In this document: positions 41,598 to 49,731 of the stretch, piece by piece
Numbering within the stretch: position 1 is the first letter of the stretch
Layout: each line of letters opens with the position of its first letter
Source of the DNA: Streptomyces sp. CC53
GTDB taxonomy: Bacteria > Actinomycetota > Actinomycetes > Streptomycetales > Streptomycetaceae
NCBI RefSeq assembly: GCF_001865245.1
Contig: NZ_MKXB01000189.1
Coordinates: 79,457-143,456, forward strand
DNA length: 64,000 bases
Reading direction: 5' to 3'
Notes under the pieces: model-generated
What the model saw: the letters and a program-made list of their open reading frames with translations, nothing else
What the model was told of the DNA's origin: nothing
Database searches by the model: none
Translations under genes and position numbers: made by a program

Positions 41598-42494
41598 TCA
41601 CGGGTGGGTGCGCGGTGCGGGGGAGGCCGCCGGGGGCCCTTCGGCACCGGGACGCCTGCGGCGGCCCCGCACCGTCCCCGCGACCACGGCCGCCGTCACG
41701 GCGAGGCCGACGCCGGTCCAGGTCAGCGGGCTGGCCCAGACCGCGGGGTCGAGCTGCCGGCTGAGGACGAAGACGCCCATCACCACGATGAACCAGCCGA
41801 ACGCCTTGCGCAGGGTGTCCTGGGGGATGCGTCCGGCGAGACGGCTGCCGACCAGGCTGCCGACGACCGCCACGCCGGTGACGGCCAGCGCCAGGCCCCA
41901 GTCGATCTGGACGCCCGCGAGGTGGCCGGCCAGCCCCGAGAACGACTTCATCGCGATGACCAGCAGCGAGGTGCCGACGGCGACTCCCATCGGCAGGCCG
42001 CCGAGCAGGGCGAGCGCGGGGACCACGAGGAAGCCGCCTCCTGCGCCGACCAGACCCGTGACCGCGCCGACGGCGATCCCCTCCAGCACGATGAGCTTCA
42101 TCGGGACGTCGTGCCCGGCGGGGGCGTGCGCGGCGGGCTTGCGGGGCCGGCGCAGCATCGCGGCGGCGGTGGCCAGCATCATCAGCGCGAACGCGATGAG
42201 CAGGACCGTGCCGGGGACGTACTCGGCGAGGCGCCCGCCGCCGTAGGCGCCGACCATGCTGACCGCGCCGAAGACGAGCCCGGTGCGCCAGCGGACCCGG
42301 CCCGCGCGCGCGTGCTGCACGAGCCCGACGAGGCTGGTCACCCCGACGACGAACAGGGACGTGGCGATGGCTTCCTTGCTGTCCTGCCCGGCGAGGTAGA
42401 CGAGGATCGGGACGGTGAGGATCGAGCCGCCGCCGCCGAGGACGCCGAGGCTGATCCCTATGACGACGGAGGCGGCCAGGACGAGGGTGATCAC
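41598..42494 (-). CDS. TauE/SafE-family sulfite/organosulfonate exporter
   Basis: Eight or so hydrophobic segments. The N-terminal GVLGGGGSILTVPILVYL and the internal repeat GLVGAGGGFLVVPALALLGG are diagnostic of the family. The C-terminus is a basic tail (RGRRRRPGAEGP). GTG 42494 overlaps the stop of the rhodanese (GTGA), so the two are coupled. It likely removes sulfite formed from persulfide oxidation. The longer upstream frame is antisense noise. Confidence 0.85.
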   Translation of the reverse strand: MITLVLAASVVIGISLGVLGGGGSILTVPILVYLAGQDSKEAIATSLFVVGVTSLVGLVQHARAGRVRWRTGLVFGAVSMVGAYGGGRLAEYVPGTVLLIAFALMMLATAAAMLRRPRKPAAHAPAGHDVPMKLIVLEGIAVGAVTGLVGAGGGFLVVPALALLGGLPMGVAVGTSLLVIAMKSFSGLAGHLAGVQIDWGLALAVTGVAVVGSLVGSRLAGRIPQDTLRKAFGWFIVVMGVFVLSRQLDPAVWASPLTWTGVGLAVTAAVVAGTVRGRRRRPGAEGPPAASPAPRTHP

Positions 42495-43075
42495 GACCGG
42501 TCCCGCAGGGAGGCGACGACGGTGCGGATGTCGGTCCGCGGGCCCCGGTTGTAGGGGAGCTTGGCCAGCAGCATGCCCATGGCGCAGGTGTTGCTGAGGG
42601 CGGCGAAGGTCAGCCCGGCGCCGATGGCGGTGCCGATGAGGTGTGCCCCGGGCACGAACACGCCGACGAGACCGGTGAGCAGGACGACGGATCCGGCGAT
42701 GAGGCGGACCTGCCGTTCCATGTCCCAGCGCTCCGGGCCCCGGTTCACGGGCGCCCCTGCGGCCTCCCAGGCGGTCATCCCGCCGTCGAGGACCCGCAGG
42801 TTCGGCAGGCCCGCCTCGGCGAGCACCTGCTCCGCCTGGGCCGCACGGGCGCCGGAGCGGCAGATCAGGACGACGTCCTCGTCGAGGTGGGCGCGCAGCT
42901 CGGCGCGGTGTTCCCGCAGGGTGTCCAGGGGCACGTTGTAGGCGCCGGGGATGTGGCCGGTCTGGAACTCGCCGGACGTGCGGACGTCCAGCAGGCGGGG
43001 GGCGCGTCCGTCGTCGATCAGCTTCTGCAGGGCGGCGGGGCCGAGCCCGGCGGCGCGGGAGGCGTCGGTGGTCAT
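42491..43075 (-). CDS. Membrane-anchored rhodanese with DUF2892-like tail (194 aa)
   Basis: An N-terminal rhodanese domain (about residues 8-110) has active-site Cys in LICRSGARA. Two hydrophobic segments follow (LIAGSVVLLTGLVGVF and LIGTAIGAGLTFAALS), as in YgaP-like proteins. It would carry sulfane sulfur at the membrane. ATG 43075 follows AAGGAGCC. Its stop overlaps the TauE start. Confidence 0.88.
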   Translation of the reverse strand: MTTDASRAAGLGPAALQKLIDDGRAPRLLDVRTSGEFQTGHIPGAYNVPLDTLREHRAELRAHLDEDVVLICRSGARAAQAEQVLAEAGLPNLRVLDGGMTAWEAAGAPVNRGPERWDMERQVRLIAGSVVLLTGLVGVFVPGAHLIGTAIGAGLTFAALSNTCAMGMLLAKLPYNRGPRTDIRTVVASLRDRS

Positions 43076-43134
43076 GAAGGCTCCTTGGGCGTGGGGGAGA
43101 GGGGGTGTGCGGGGTGGGGGCCGGGTGGCGGTCG

Positions 43135-43187
43135 CCGGGTGGTGCCCGGCGGGGTGCCTTCGTGCGGCCGGGTGGTGCCCGGCGGGG
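43135..43187. repeat. Two 20-bp direct repeats
   Basis: CCGGGTGGTGCCCGGCGGGG at 43135-43154 and again at 43168-43187. They sit in the 265-base GC-rich gap between the rhodanese and the dioxygenase gene; no ORF is convincing there. Confidence 0.6.
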
Positions 43188-43340
43188 CACGGTGGGGTGC
43201 CTGCGGGGCCCCCGGGGCACCCGGTGGGTGCCTCCCGTGAGGCCGGGCGGTGTTCGCCGGGGCGGCCCCGTGGGGGTGCCTGCGGGCCGCCGGGTGTGAC
43301 GGCCCGGCGCGGGGCCGCGGGCCAGCACCGCGCCGGACGC

Positions 43341-44729
43341 TCAGACGGTGACGGGGGCGTTCAGCAGCGCCCAGGCGGCGTAGCCGCCCAGCACGTCGGA
43401 GACGTCCCCGAAGCCGTGGTGACGCAGCAGGCTGGCGGCGATGGAGGAGCGGTGGCCGCCCGCGCAGTGGACCACGACCGGCCGGTCGGCGGGGATCTCG
43501 TCCATGCGGCGCGGCAGTTCGCCCAGCGGGATGTGCAGGGCGCCCTCGATGAAGCCGTGCTCGCCGCGCTCGCCGCAGGTGCGGACGTCGACCACGACCG
43601 GCGCCTCCTCGTGCTCCAGCGCGGCGCGCACCTGCGCGGCGGTCAGGCGGCTCGCCGGGGCGACCTCCCCGGCCAGGGCGGCCAGGGCGTCGTCGGGGGA
43701 GCGCAGGTAGCCCGCGACCCGGTCGAAGCCGATCCTGGCCAGGCGGGTGACGATCTCCTCCTCGCGGTTCTGCGGTGCGACGACCAGCAGCTCCGCGTCC
43801 GGACTGAGGACGGTGCCGGCCTGTTCGGCGAACCGGCCGTCCGCCGGCACGTTGACCGAGCCGCGCAGGTGCCCGGCGGCGAACTCCTGCGGGTCGCGGG
43901 CGTCGACGACCACGGCCCCGGCCGACCGGCGCGCGCCGAACTCCTCGGTGCCGAGCGGGCGCGGCGCGACCGCCGGGTCGAACAGCTCCCGCTCGCGGCG
44001 GTTGAGGTCGGCGTCGTAGGAGAAGTACCCGGGCGCCGCCGCCTGCCCTGCGGTGACCAGGGCGACGAAGTCGTCCCGGCTCATCGGCGTGCAGGCGTAG
44101 TTGGTGGCGCGCTGCTCACCGATGGTCGACTGCTTCTCGGTGGACAGGTTCTTGCCGCAGGCGGACCCGGCGCCGTGCGCGGGGAAGACCCGCACCTCGT
44201 CGGGCAGGCCCATGAGCTTGCCCTGCACGCTGTCGTGGAGCATCGCGCCGAGTTCCTCGGCGGTCACCCCGGCGGAGGCCAGCAGGTCGGGTCGGCCCAC
44301 GTCGCCGATGAACAGGGCGTCACCGGTCAGCACTCCGTAGGGCACCGGGTCGTCGCCGTGCTCGTACACCAGGACGCTGATCGACTCGGGGGTGTGCCCG
44401 GGCGTCTCCATGACCTCCAGGGTGACCTCGCCGAGGCTGAGCGTCTCGCCGTCCGCGAGCTTGCGGATGGGGTACTCGGTCTCGGCGCGGCGGCCGTACC
44501 CGATCCAGGCGCCGGTGCGGGCGGCCATCTCCAGGTGGCCGGCGACGAAGTCGGCGTGGAAGTGGGTGTTGATGACGCCGACGACCGTGAAGCCGTGCGC
44601 CTCGGCGTCGGCCAGGTACTCGGTGACGTCGCGGCGGGGGTCGACGACCACGGCCTTGCCCGTGGTCTCGTCGGCGATCATGTACGACGCCTGGGAGAGG
44701 CAGTCGAGGTAGTACTGGGCGAAGTACAC
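43341..44729 (-). CDS. Persulfide-dioxygenase-like MBL fold with two rhodanese domains
   Basis: Residues 1-240 form a metallo-beta-lactamase fold with THFHADF (Fe/Zn ligands), ETPGHT and FPAHGAGS, characteristic of persulfide dioxygenases. Then come two rhodanese domains (about residues 258-355 and 365-462). The first lacks a catalytic Cys (LLVVAPQNREEE), so it is probably non-catalytic. The second retains VVVHCAGGHRSS. It would oxidise glutathione- or mycothiol-type persulfides to sulfite. A perfect operator lies 31 bases upstream of ATG 44729. Confidence 0.9.
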   Translation of the reverse strand: MYFAQYYLDCLSQASYMIADETTGKAVVVDPRRDVTEYLADAEAHGFTVVGVINTHFHADFVAGHLEMAARTGAWIGYGRRAETEYPIRKLADGETLSLGEVTLEVMETPGHTPESISVLVYEHGDDPVPYGVLTGDALFIGDVGRPDLLASAGVTAEELGAMLHDSVQGKLMGLPDEVRVFPAHGAGSACGKNLSTEKQSTIGEQRATNYACTPMSRDDFVALVTAGQAAAPGYFSYDADLNRRERELFDPAVAPRPLGTEEFGARRSAGAVVVDARDPQEFAAGHLRGSVNVPADGRFAEQAGTVLSPDAELLVVAPQNREEEIVTRLARIGFDRVAGYLRSPDDALAALAGEVAPASRLTAAQVRAALEHEEAPVVVDVRTCGERGEHGFIEGALHIPLGELPRRMDEIPADRPVVVHCAGGHRSSIAASLLRHHGFGDVSDVLGGYAAWALLNAPVTV

Positions 44730-44759
44730 GGGAAGACCTCCGTGACGGGTCGGCTCCTG

Positions 44760-44773
44760 TACCCCGGGGGGTA
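44760..44773. promoter_or_regulatory. CstR-type operator, site 3 (perfect palindrome)
   Basis: TACCCCGGGGGGTA, flanked by an outer CTCCT/AGGAG inverted repeat, directly upstream of the dioxygenase fusion. Confidence 0.7.
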
Positions 44774-44958
44774 TAGGAGAGGGTGGATGTCGCCCGGGTC
44801 CGGTGGCCGGGTCGGGCGGTGCGGCGTCAGGTCGCCTGGTGGGAGGCGGGCCCGCCTGGGGGCGGTCTGCGCGGTGCCGGCCGCGGGGTGCGGCCGACGG
44901 GGGGTGTCCCGGGCCTGCGGCGGGTCCGCTCGGGGCCGCAGGCCGCCGTGGCCGTCGG

Positions 44959-45138
44959 TCAGCGTCGAGCGGGCCGCAGCGGCTCGGTGGATCGCCGCGC
45001 CGCCCGGTGTGGTCGCCGCGGTGAACCGCATGCGGCCGGACCGTCGCGGCGGGTGTGCCACCTGGGCCCTTGCGGGGGGCGTCCGGGCGGTGCGGCCCGT
45101 GGTGCGGCGAAGCCTCGCGGCTGTTCTTCGCAGGTCAT
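44959..45138 (-). CDS. Possible small or degraded ORF next to operator 4 (59 aa)
   Basis: An ATG at 45138 with GAGAGGA upstream lies exactly 17 bases from operator 4, the same spacing as for the repressor and thioredoxin genes. The product (MTCEEQPRGFAAPRAA...) is Arg/Pro-rich and ends early. It matches no known family and may be the decayed start of a lost sulfur gene. The position is stronger evidence than the sequence. Confidence 0.25.
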   Translation of the reverse strand: MTCEEQPRGFAAPRAAPPGRPPQGPRWHTRRDGPAACGSPRRPHRAARRSTEPLRPARR

Positions 45139-45154
45139 GGGGCTGTCCTCTCGG

Positions 45155-45170
45155 ATACCCCCCCGGGTAT
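45155..45170. promoter_or_regulatory. CstR-type operator, site 4
   Basis: ATACCC and GGGTAT with a 4-nt C spacer. It and site 5 lie 39 bases apart. Confidence 0.6.
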
Positions 45171-45208
45171 GTGTCTTTGACGGTAGGGGGTGGGGGCGCC
45201 TGTGTCAA

Positions 45209-45224
45209 ATACCCCACGGGGTAT
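45209..45224. promoter_or_regulatory. CstR-type operator, site 5 (perfect palindrome)
   Basis: ATACCCC, AC, GGGGTAT. No downstream gene with good coding character is seen on either strand. Confidence 0.6.
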
Positions 45225-46086
45225 CTGTGAGGGTGGGGGGGAGGAGGGGAACGGGCGGTGCGGAGGCGCGCGCCGCTTCCGGCGGCGACGGTCGAGCGGG
45301 CGGCGGTGGGGCCGGGCTCCAGGGCGAAAGGGGTGCCGGAGGGTCGCCCCGGCCCGTGCCGGTTGGTCCCCGCCCGCTCGGTCCCGGATTCGCCGGTACC
45401 TGTCCCGTACGGTCCGGCCGCGCGGGGGGTGGCACGCTCTGCCGCACCGCACCGCACCGCACCGCACCGCACCGCACCGCGCGGCGGGCGGGCGGAGCCG
45501 CGGCCACCGCCTCACCGGGCGTGTCGCGGCACGCGGCGCCGACCGGCGGAGCGTCGGACGCGTGGTGGTTGCCGGCGTGGCCCCGGCGGTACGGACCGGC
45601 ACGGTGCGGCTGCCGTGGTGGCGCGCCGCCTGCGGGGCCGGAGCGACGGCCGCCGCGTCCCCGGAAGGGAGCTCGCCCCCCGGCTCGTGCGGGCCGGGGG
45701 GCGAGGGGCGCCGGCGAGTGCCGCCGTACCGCCGGAGATCGGGCGGTCGTGGCCCCGGGCGGCCGGGCTGCCGTGCAGGTGGCCGACGGGCCGGCCGGTC
45801 CGTTCGGCGGGCGGGGAGGACGCGGGGTCGGGGGCGGGGCGGCGCGGGTGCTCGGGCTTCGGGCGGCCGGCGCGGCGAGGGGCGGCGAGTGGCCGGGCTG
45901 ACGGCTCACCCGCGCGGGCAGTGCAGGACGGCCCCCAGGGCTTCCCCGGGTGCCGCAACGGGTAGGCCCTGCCGTCCGGCGCGGTGGCGCCGCCCGGGTC
46001 GGTGGACGGCAGGCGGGTCTACGTGGGGTACCCGGAGGGCCCCGGCCGATGCGGGCGCAGCGTCGGCCGGAGCCGTCGGGGTCGGC
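45225..46086. other. GC-rich interval without a confident gene
   Basis: Several long open frames exist, but they are Arg/Pro/Gly-rich, unlike known proteins, and overlap each other on both strands. Nothing else apart from the CCGCA repeat is recognised. The same is true of 44774-45154, apart from the small ORF listed. Confidence 0.6.
45442..45480. repeat. Tandem pentanucleotide repeat (CCGCA), about 7.8 copies
   Basis: Seven complete copies and a partial eighth. It may be a replication-slippage site. Confidence 0.9.
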
Positions 46087-46371
46087 TCAGGCGGGCTCGA
46101 AGGTGAGGCAGTCGACCTCGTGCTGCACGTACCCCACCGTGATGCCGGGGGCCTGGCATTCGTACCGGGCGTTGTGGCGGCAGTTCGCCACCTTGCAGGC
46201 GCCGACCCGACCGGTGGTGTCCGGGTCCCCGCCCTTGCTGGCGGAGGTGAAGAACGTGTCGCAGTGCGCCTTGTGGGTGTCTCCCACGGTGATGGCCAGA
46301 GCGTGGCAGGCCTGCTCACGGTTGTAGGCGCAGTCGTCGACCGAGCACTCGCTGATCACGGGCATGTCCAT
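46087..46371 (-). CDS. DUF1540 protein, two Cys-rich modules (94 aa)
   Basis: Two DUF1540 units are visible: ECSVDDCAYNREQACHALAI and later ACKVANCRHNARYECQAPGI. Each has a further Cys (AHCDTF, VDCLTF). This layout is common in actinobacteria and suggests metal binding. AAGGAGG precedes ATG 46371. Function is not established. Confidence 0.85.
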   Translation of the reverse strand: MDMPVISECSVDDCAYNREQACHALAITVGDTHKAHCDTFFTSASKGGDPDTTGRVGACKVANCRHNARYECQAPGITVGYVQHEVDCLTFEPA

Positions 46372-46609
46372 GTGGGTCCTCCTTGTGCGGGGTGGCCGTC
46401 GAGGCGTCCGAGGTGCGGGCGCAAGGCCCGAGCATGGGCTCCTCGGGCCGCGCGTCGGCGGCGACGGGCCGACCGGGTGCGGGCATCCGCTGGAACGGAG
46501 CACCCTCAAGGACGTCCCTGCCGGTCCCCGCCGGACGTTCCTTCCGCCGCCGTGGCGTGTGAGGAGCCCCCGGTGCCGGTGCGACGCGGCTCCCCGCTGC
46601 CGGCGCCTG
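46372..46609. other. GC-rich intergenic stretch, nothing recognised
   Basis: No ORF with a good RBS and normal codon use. It holds the promoter region of the DUF1540 gene and the end of a possible small gene. Confidence 0.5.
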
Positions 46610-46813
46610 CTACGGCTCCTGCCGTTCGGCCGCGAGCGCGGCCCGCACCCGGCGGACGAACCCCCGCTGCCAGGGCACTTCGACGGCACGCCGGTGGTAG
46701 CGCCCCCTGACCCATGCGGCGGCGTCCTCGGGGGCCCGCGCCCGCACCCGGGCCGGCACCCCCCGGGACGGGAAACCGCCCCGAGCCGAAGGGCGGTGCC
46801 GGGGGCGGCCCAT
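46610..46813 (-). CDS. Possible small hypothetical protein (67 aa)
   Basis: The product is basic and Trp/Arg-rich (VPARVRARAPEDAAAWVRGR, then YHRRAVEVPWQRGFVRRVR). Third positions are almost all G or C, as in true genes here. The start at 46813 is uncertain and no clear RBS is visible. No family is recognised. Confidence 0.35.
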   Translation of the reverse strand: MGRPRHRPSARGGFPSRGVPARVRARAPEDAAAWVRGRYHRRAVEVPWQRGFVRRVRAALAAERQEP

Positions 46814-46923
46814 GCCGGGCGCGGGCGCGGCGGCGTGTGGTCCCCGCCTCCGGGACGCCGTTCGTGGAACGCGCGACGCCCCGGCCGCAGGGCGCGGCCG
46901 GGGCGTCGTTCGGGCAGGGCGGG

Positions 46924-47628
46924 TCAGAAGTCGTTGCGGTGGGCCGTGACGACCTTGCACTCCACCTTCTTGGCGGTGTCGAGCTTCTCGGTGCTCACGA
47001 GGATGCCCGCCTCCTTGTCGGTGAAGGTCTGCTTCGGCGCCAGGTTGTCGGCCGTGGACATGAAGTCGCTGATCTTCTTGCCGTCGGCGAGGACCTCGCC
47101 CTGCAGGAGGTACGAGTAGCGGCGGTCGCCGTTGTTGGTGTAGTCGACGTGCAGGGCCAGTTCCTTGCCGAGGTCACCCGTGACGATGTCGCACTTGGAG
47201 ATGCGGAAGTCCTTCAGGACCGGGTTGTCCTTCGCGTCGTCGCCGACGGTCGCGGAGTCGTACGACTGGTCGAGCTCCTTCTGCGTCTCCTTGACGACCT
47301 CGTCGACGGCCTTGAAGAACACCGCGTTCATGACGAAGAACAGCACGATCGAGAGGATCGAGGTGACCAGGGCGGTGATCGACGCGCCCTTGCCCTTGCC
47401 GGCCTTCTTCGACTTGGCGAGCCCCACGCCGCCGAAGACCAGGCCCAGGATCGCCAGCGGCCACACGACCACGTTGACGATGGGGATGAAGCTGACGACG
47501 AGCGCCAGGATGCCGAGCACCAGGCCGGCGATGGCCAGTCCGTTGCCCTTGGGCGGCTGCGGGGCCGCGTAGTCGGGATGAACGGGCTGGGTGGGAACGT
47601 GCGACAAGGAAGAGCCCCCCCTGGGCAT
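46924..47628 (-). CDS. DUF4190 membrane protein with secreted C-terminal domain (234 aa)
   Basis: A short Pro-rich N-terminus is followed by a DUF4190 pair (NGLAIAGLVLGILALVVSFIP and VVWPLAILGLVFGGVGLA). A third TM segment follows (ITALVTSILSIVLFFVMNAVF). The C-terminal 130 residues are extracellular, resembling DUF4352/DUF5067-like beta domains with two Cys (SKCDIV, VECKVV). It is common in Streptomyces; the role is unknown. It is divergent from the oxidoreductase gene. Confidence 0.85.
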   Translation of the reverse strand: MPRGGSSLSHVPTQPVHPDYAAPQPPKGNGLAIAGLVLGILALVVSFIPIVNVVVWPLAILGLVFGGVGLAKSKKAGKGKGASITALVTSILSIVLFFVMNAVFFKAVDEVVKETQKELDQSYDSATVGDDAKDNPVLKDFRISKCDIVTGDLGKELALHVDYTNNGDRRYSYLLQGEVLADGKKISDFMSTADNLAPKQTFTDKEAGILVSTEKLDTAKKVECKVVTAHRNDF

Positions 47629-47960
47629 GAGTGTGGCGTGATCACCACATGTGGATGCCGGGGCAACCTAGAACACGTGTCCAATGGGGTGCAAGTCGAT
47701 TACGCACGGCAACCACCCGCCGCGCGGCGCCCGCCGCCAACCGGCCGGCCCGGCGCGGACGCGGCCCGCCCGTGCCGGGCGGGCGGGAACCGTACTGCCT
47801 TCACTGCCGCAAACGAGTGGTCGGGCCCGACGCGCGCCCGGACAGCCGCCCCGGCGGGCGGTGCCCCCGACCCCCGGGCACCGCACCCGTGTTCCGGAAA
47901 CGGCAACAAAAATTGCCCGGCCCCCGGTGGCGACCCACGCTGGCGGCGGAGGTGATCGCC
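47629..47960. other. Intergenic region between divergent genes
   Basis: No convincing gene. Contains promoters for the DUF4190 gene (left) and oxidoreductase (right); no motif shared with the SARP sites is seen. Confidence 0.5.
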
Positions 47961-48995
47961 GTGAGCGACACGCACAACGACACACACGACGGCACGGGGG
48001 ACGGCATGGGCACCGGTACGGACGGCGGTACGCACGAGGGAACGTCGTACGACGTCGTCGTGATAGGCGGCGGGGCGGGCGGGCTCAACGCCGCGCTCGT
48101 CCTGGCGCGGGCCCGGCGCCGCGTCGCCGTGGTCGACGCGGGACAGCCGAGGAACGCCCCCTCGCCGCACATGCACAGCTTCCTGTCCCGGGACGGGGCG
48201 TCCCCGCTGGCCGTGCTGGAGATCGGGCGCGCCGAGGTCGAGCGGTACGGGGCGGTCCTCGTCGACGGCCGGGTGGACCAGGTCGAGGCGGCTCCCGAGG
48301 GCGGCTACCACGTGCGGCTGGACGGCGGGGCGGTGCTGGACGCCCGCCACGTCGTCCTCGCCACCGGGCTGCGCGACCACCTGCCCGACATCCCCGGACT
48401 GCGGGCGCTGTGGGGCGGCGACGTGCTCTTCTGCCCGTACTGCCACGGCTACGAGGTGCGGGACAGGCCGCTCGTGGTGCTCGGGGTGCACCCGTTCTCC
48501 GCCGGGCAGGCGCTGCTGATCCGCCAGTGGTCAGCGGACGTCACCTACGTGGACCACGGGCAGGGACTCGCGCAAGAGGAGCGGGAGCGGCTGGCGGCGC
48601 GGGGCATCCGCGTCGTGGAGGGGCCCGTCGCGGGCCTGGCGACCCGCGACGGCGCCCTGCACGCGGTGGAGTTGGCCGACGGGCGGGAGGTGCCCTGCGC
48701 CGCGGTGTTCCTGTTCCCGGTGATGACGCCCAACGACGCCGCCTTCGACGGGCTCGGGTGCGAGAAGGACGAGCGGGGCTGGCTCGTCACCGACCGGGCC
48801 GGGCGGACGAGCCGGCCGGGGCTGTGGGCGGTCGGCAACGCGGTCGACTCGCGGGCCCAGGCCGTCACCGCGGCGGGCATGGGCGCGGCCGCCGCCTTCG
48901 CCCTCAACCACGACCTCGTCGACGAGGAGAGCGAACGGGACCTCGCCCGGTACCGCGCCGGTGGCGTCGAACCGGCCCTCGCGCCCGCCCCGTAG
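47961..48995 (+). CDS. Thioredoxin-reductase-like FAD oxidoreductase with CxxC (candidate HlmI-type dithiol oxidase)
   Basis: A Rossmann motif (YDVVVIGGGAGGLNAAL) is followed by LVLATGLRDHLPDIPG and a redox-active CPYC (FCPYCHGYEVRD). A second dinucleotide-binding region and a FAD-binding end (GLWAVGNAVDSRAQAVTAAG) complete the fold. The length (344 aa) fits the family of HlmI/GliT-like enzymes, which close disulfides in dithiol antibiotics and protect the producer. GTG 47961 with GGAGGTGA is the start. It could instead be a generic flavoprotein, since it is separated from the cluster by the regulator gene. Confidence 0.8.
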   Translation: MSDTHNDTHDGTGDGMGTGTDGGTHEGTSYDVVVIGGGAGGLNAALVLARARRRVAVVDAGQPRNAPSPHMHSFLSRDGASPLAVLEIGRAEVERYGAVLVDGRVDQVEAAPEGGYHVRLDGGAVLDARHVVLATGLRDHLPDIPGLRALWGGDVLFCPYCHGYEVRDRPLVVLGVHPFSAGQALLIRQWSADVTYVDHGQGLAQEERERLAARGIRVVEGPVAGLATRDGALHAVELADGREVPCAAVFLFPVMTPNDAAFDGLGCEKDERGWLVTDRAGRTSRPGLWAVGNAVDSRAQAVTAAGMGAAAAFALNHDLVDEESERDLARYRAGGVEPALAPAP

Positions 48996-49045
48996 CGGTT
49001 CCCGCGCCCGCCCCGTGCGGGCGCCCGCACGCGCCCTCCTCCGGT

Positions 49046-49648
49046 TCAGCTCCCGGAGGCGGGCGCCGTGCGCCCGGGGCGGGCACGCACGTGCATCCGC
49101 TCGCCCTGGCGCCCGAAGAGGCTGAGGATCTCCACCGGGCCCTCCCCGGTGGAGCCGAACCAGTGCGGCAGCCGCGTGTCGAACTCGGCGACCTCGCCGG
49201 GCCCCAGCACCAGGTCGTGCTCGGCGAGGATCACCCGCAGCCGCCCGGACAGCACGTACATCCACTCGTAGCCCTCGTGGGTGCACAGGTCCGGGTTCTT
49301 CCGGTGGGCGGGCAGGATCATCTTGTACGTCTGCAGGGGCCCCGGCTGGCGGGTCAGCGGCAGCACCGTGCCCCCGTTCACCCGGTGCGGCCTCAACCGG
49401 ACGCGCGGATCGCCCACCTCCGGAGCGCCGACGAGTTCGTCGAGGGGCACCTGATGGGCCTGCGCGATGGGCAGCAGCAGCTCCAGGCTGGGGCGGCGCT
49501 GCCCCGCCTCCAGGCGGGACAGCGTGCTCTTCGAGATGCCGGTGGCCTCCGACAGCGCCGCCAGGGTGACACCGCGGGCGGTGCGCAGCCGCTTGAGCCG
49601 GGGGCCCACCTCGGTCAGTACCTGGGCGATGGCCGGAGAGTGCTCCAT
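49046..49648 (-). CDS. XRE-cupin transcriptional regulator (200 aa)
   Basis: An HTH at the N-terminus (RLKRLRTARGVTLAALSEAT, SKSTLSRLEAG) and a cupin domain at the C-terminus (EWMYVLSGRLRVILAEHDLVLGPGE). It converges with the oxidoreductase. ATG 49648 is set by the HTH. It may sense a small metabolite. Whether it regulates the flanking oxidoreductase or antibiotic genes is unknown. Confidence 0.85.
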   Translation of the reverse strand: MEHSPAIAQVLTEVGPRLKRLRTARGVTLAALSEATGISKSTLSRLEAGQRRPSLELLLPIAQAHQVPLDELVGAPEVGDPRVRLRPHRVNGGTVLPLTRQPGPLQTYKMILPAHRKNPDLCTHEGYEWMYVLSGRLRVILAEHDLVLGPGEVAEFDTRLPHWFGSTGEGPVEILSLFGRQGERMHVRARPGRTAPASGS

Positions 49649-49731
49649 GCCGCCATTAGAGCCGCACAACCACGCAAGTGGCAACGAAACGTGCTGATTT
49701 GGCGAAAACCGGGGTGTGGCGGGCTGGTCGT

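Noticed and set aside
44678..45472. 264-codon frame crossing operators 3-5
   Set aside because: It would contain three regulatory palindromes and is Arg/Pro-rich without homologous pattern.
45442..45480. CRISPR or binding-site array
   Set aside because: Simple pentanucleotide repeat with no spacers.
44783..45965. Overlapping + strand frames of 235-372 codons
   Set aside because: Low-complexity Arg/Gly/Pro content, no RBS, no family resemblance.
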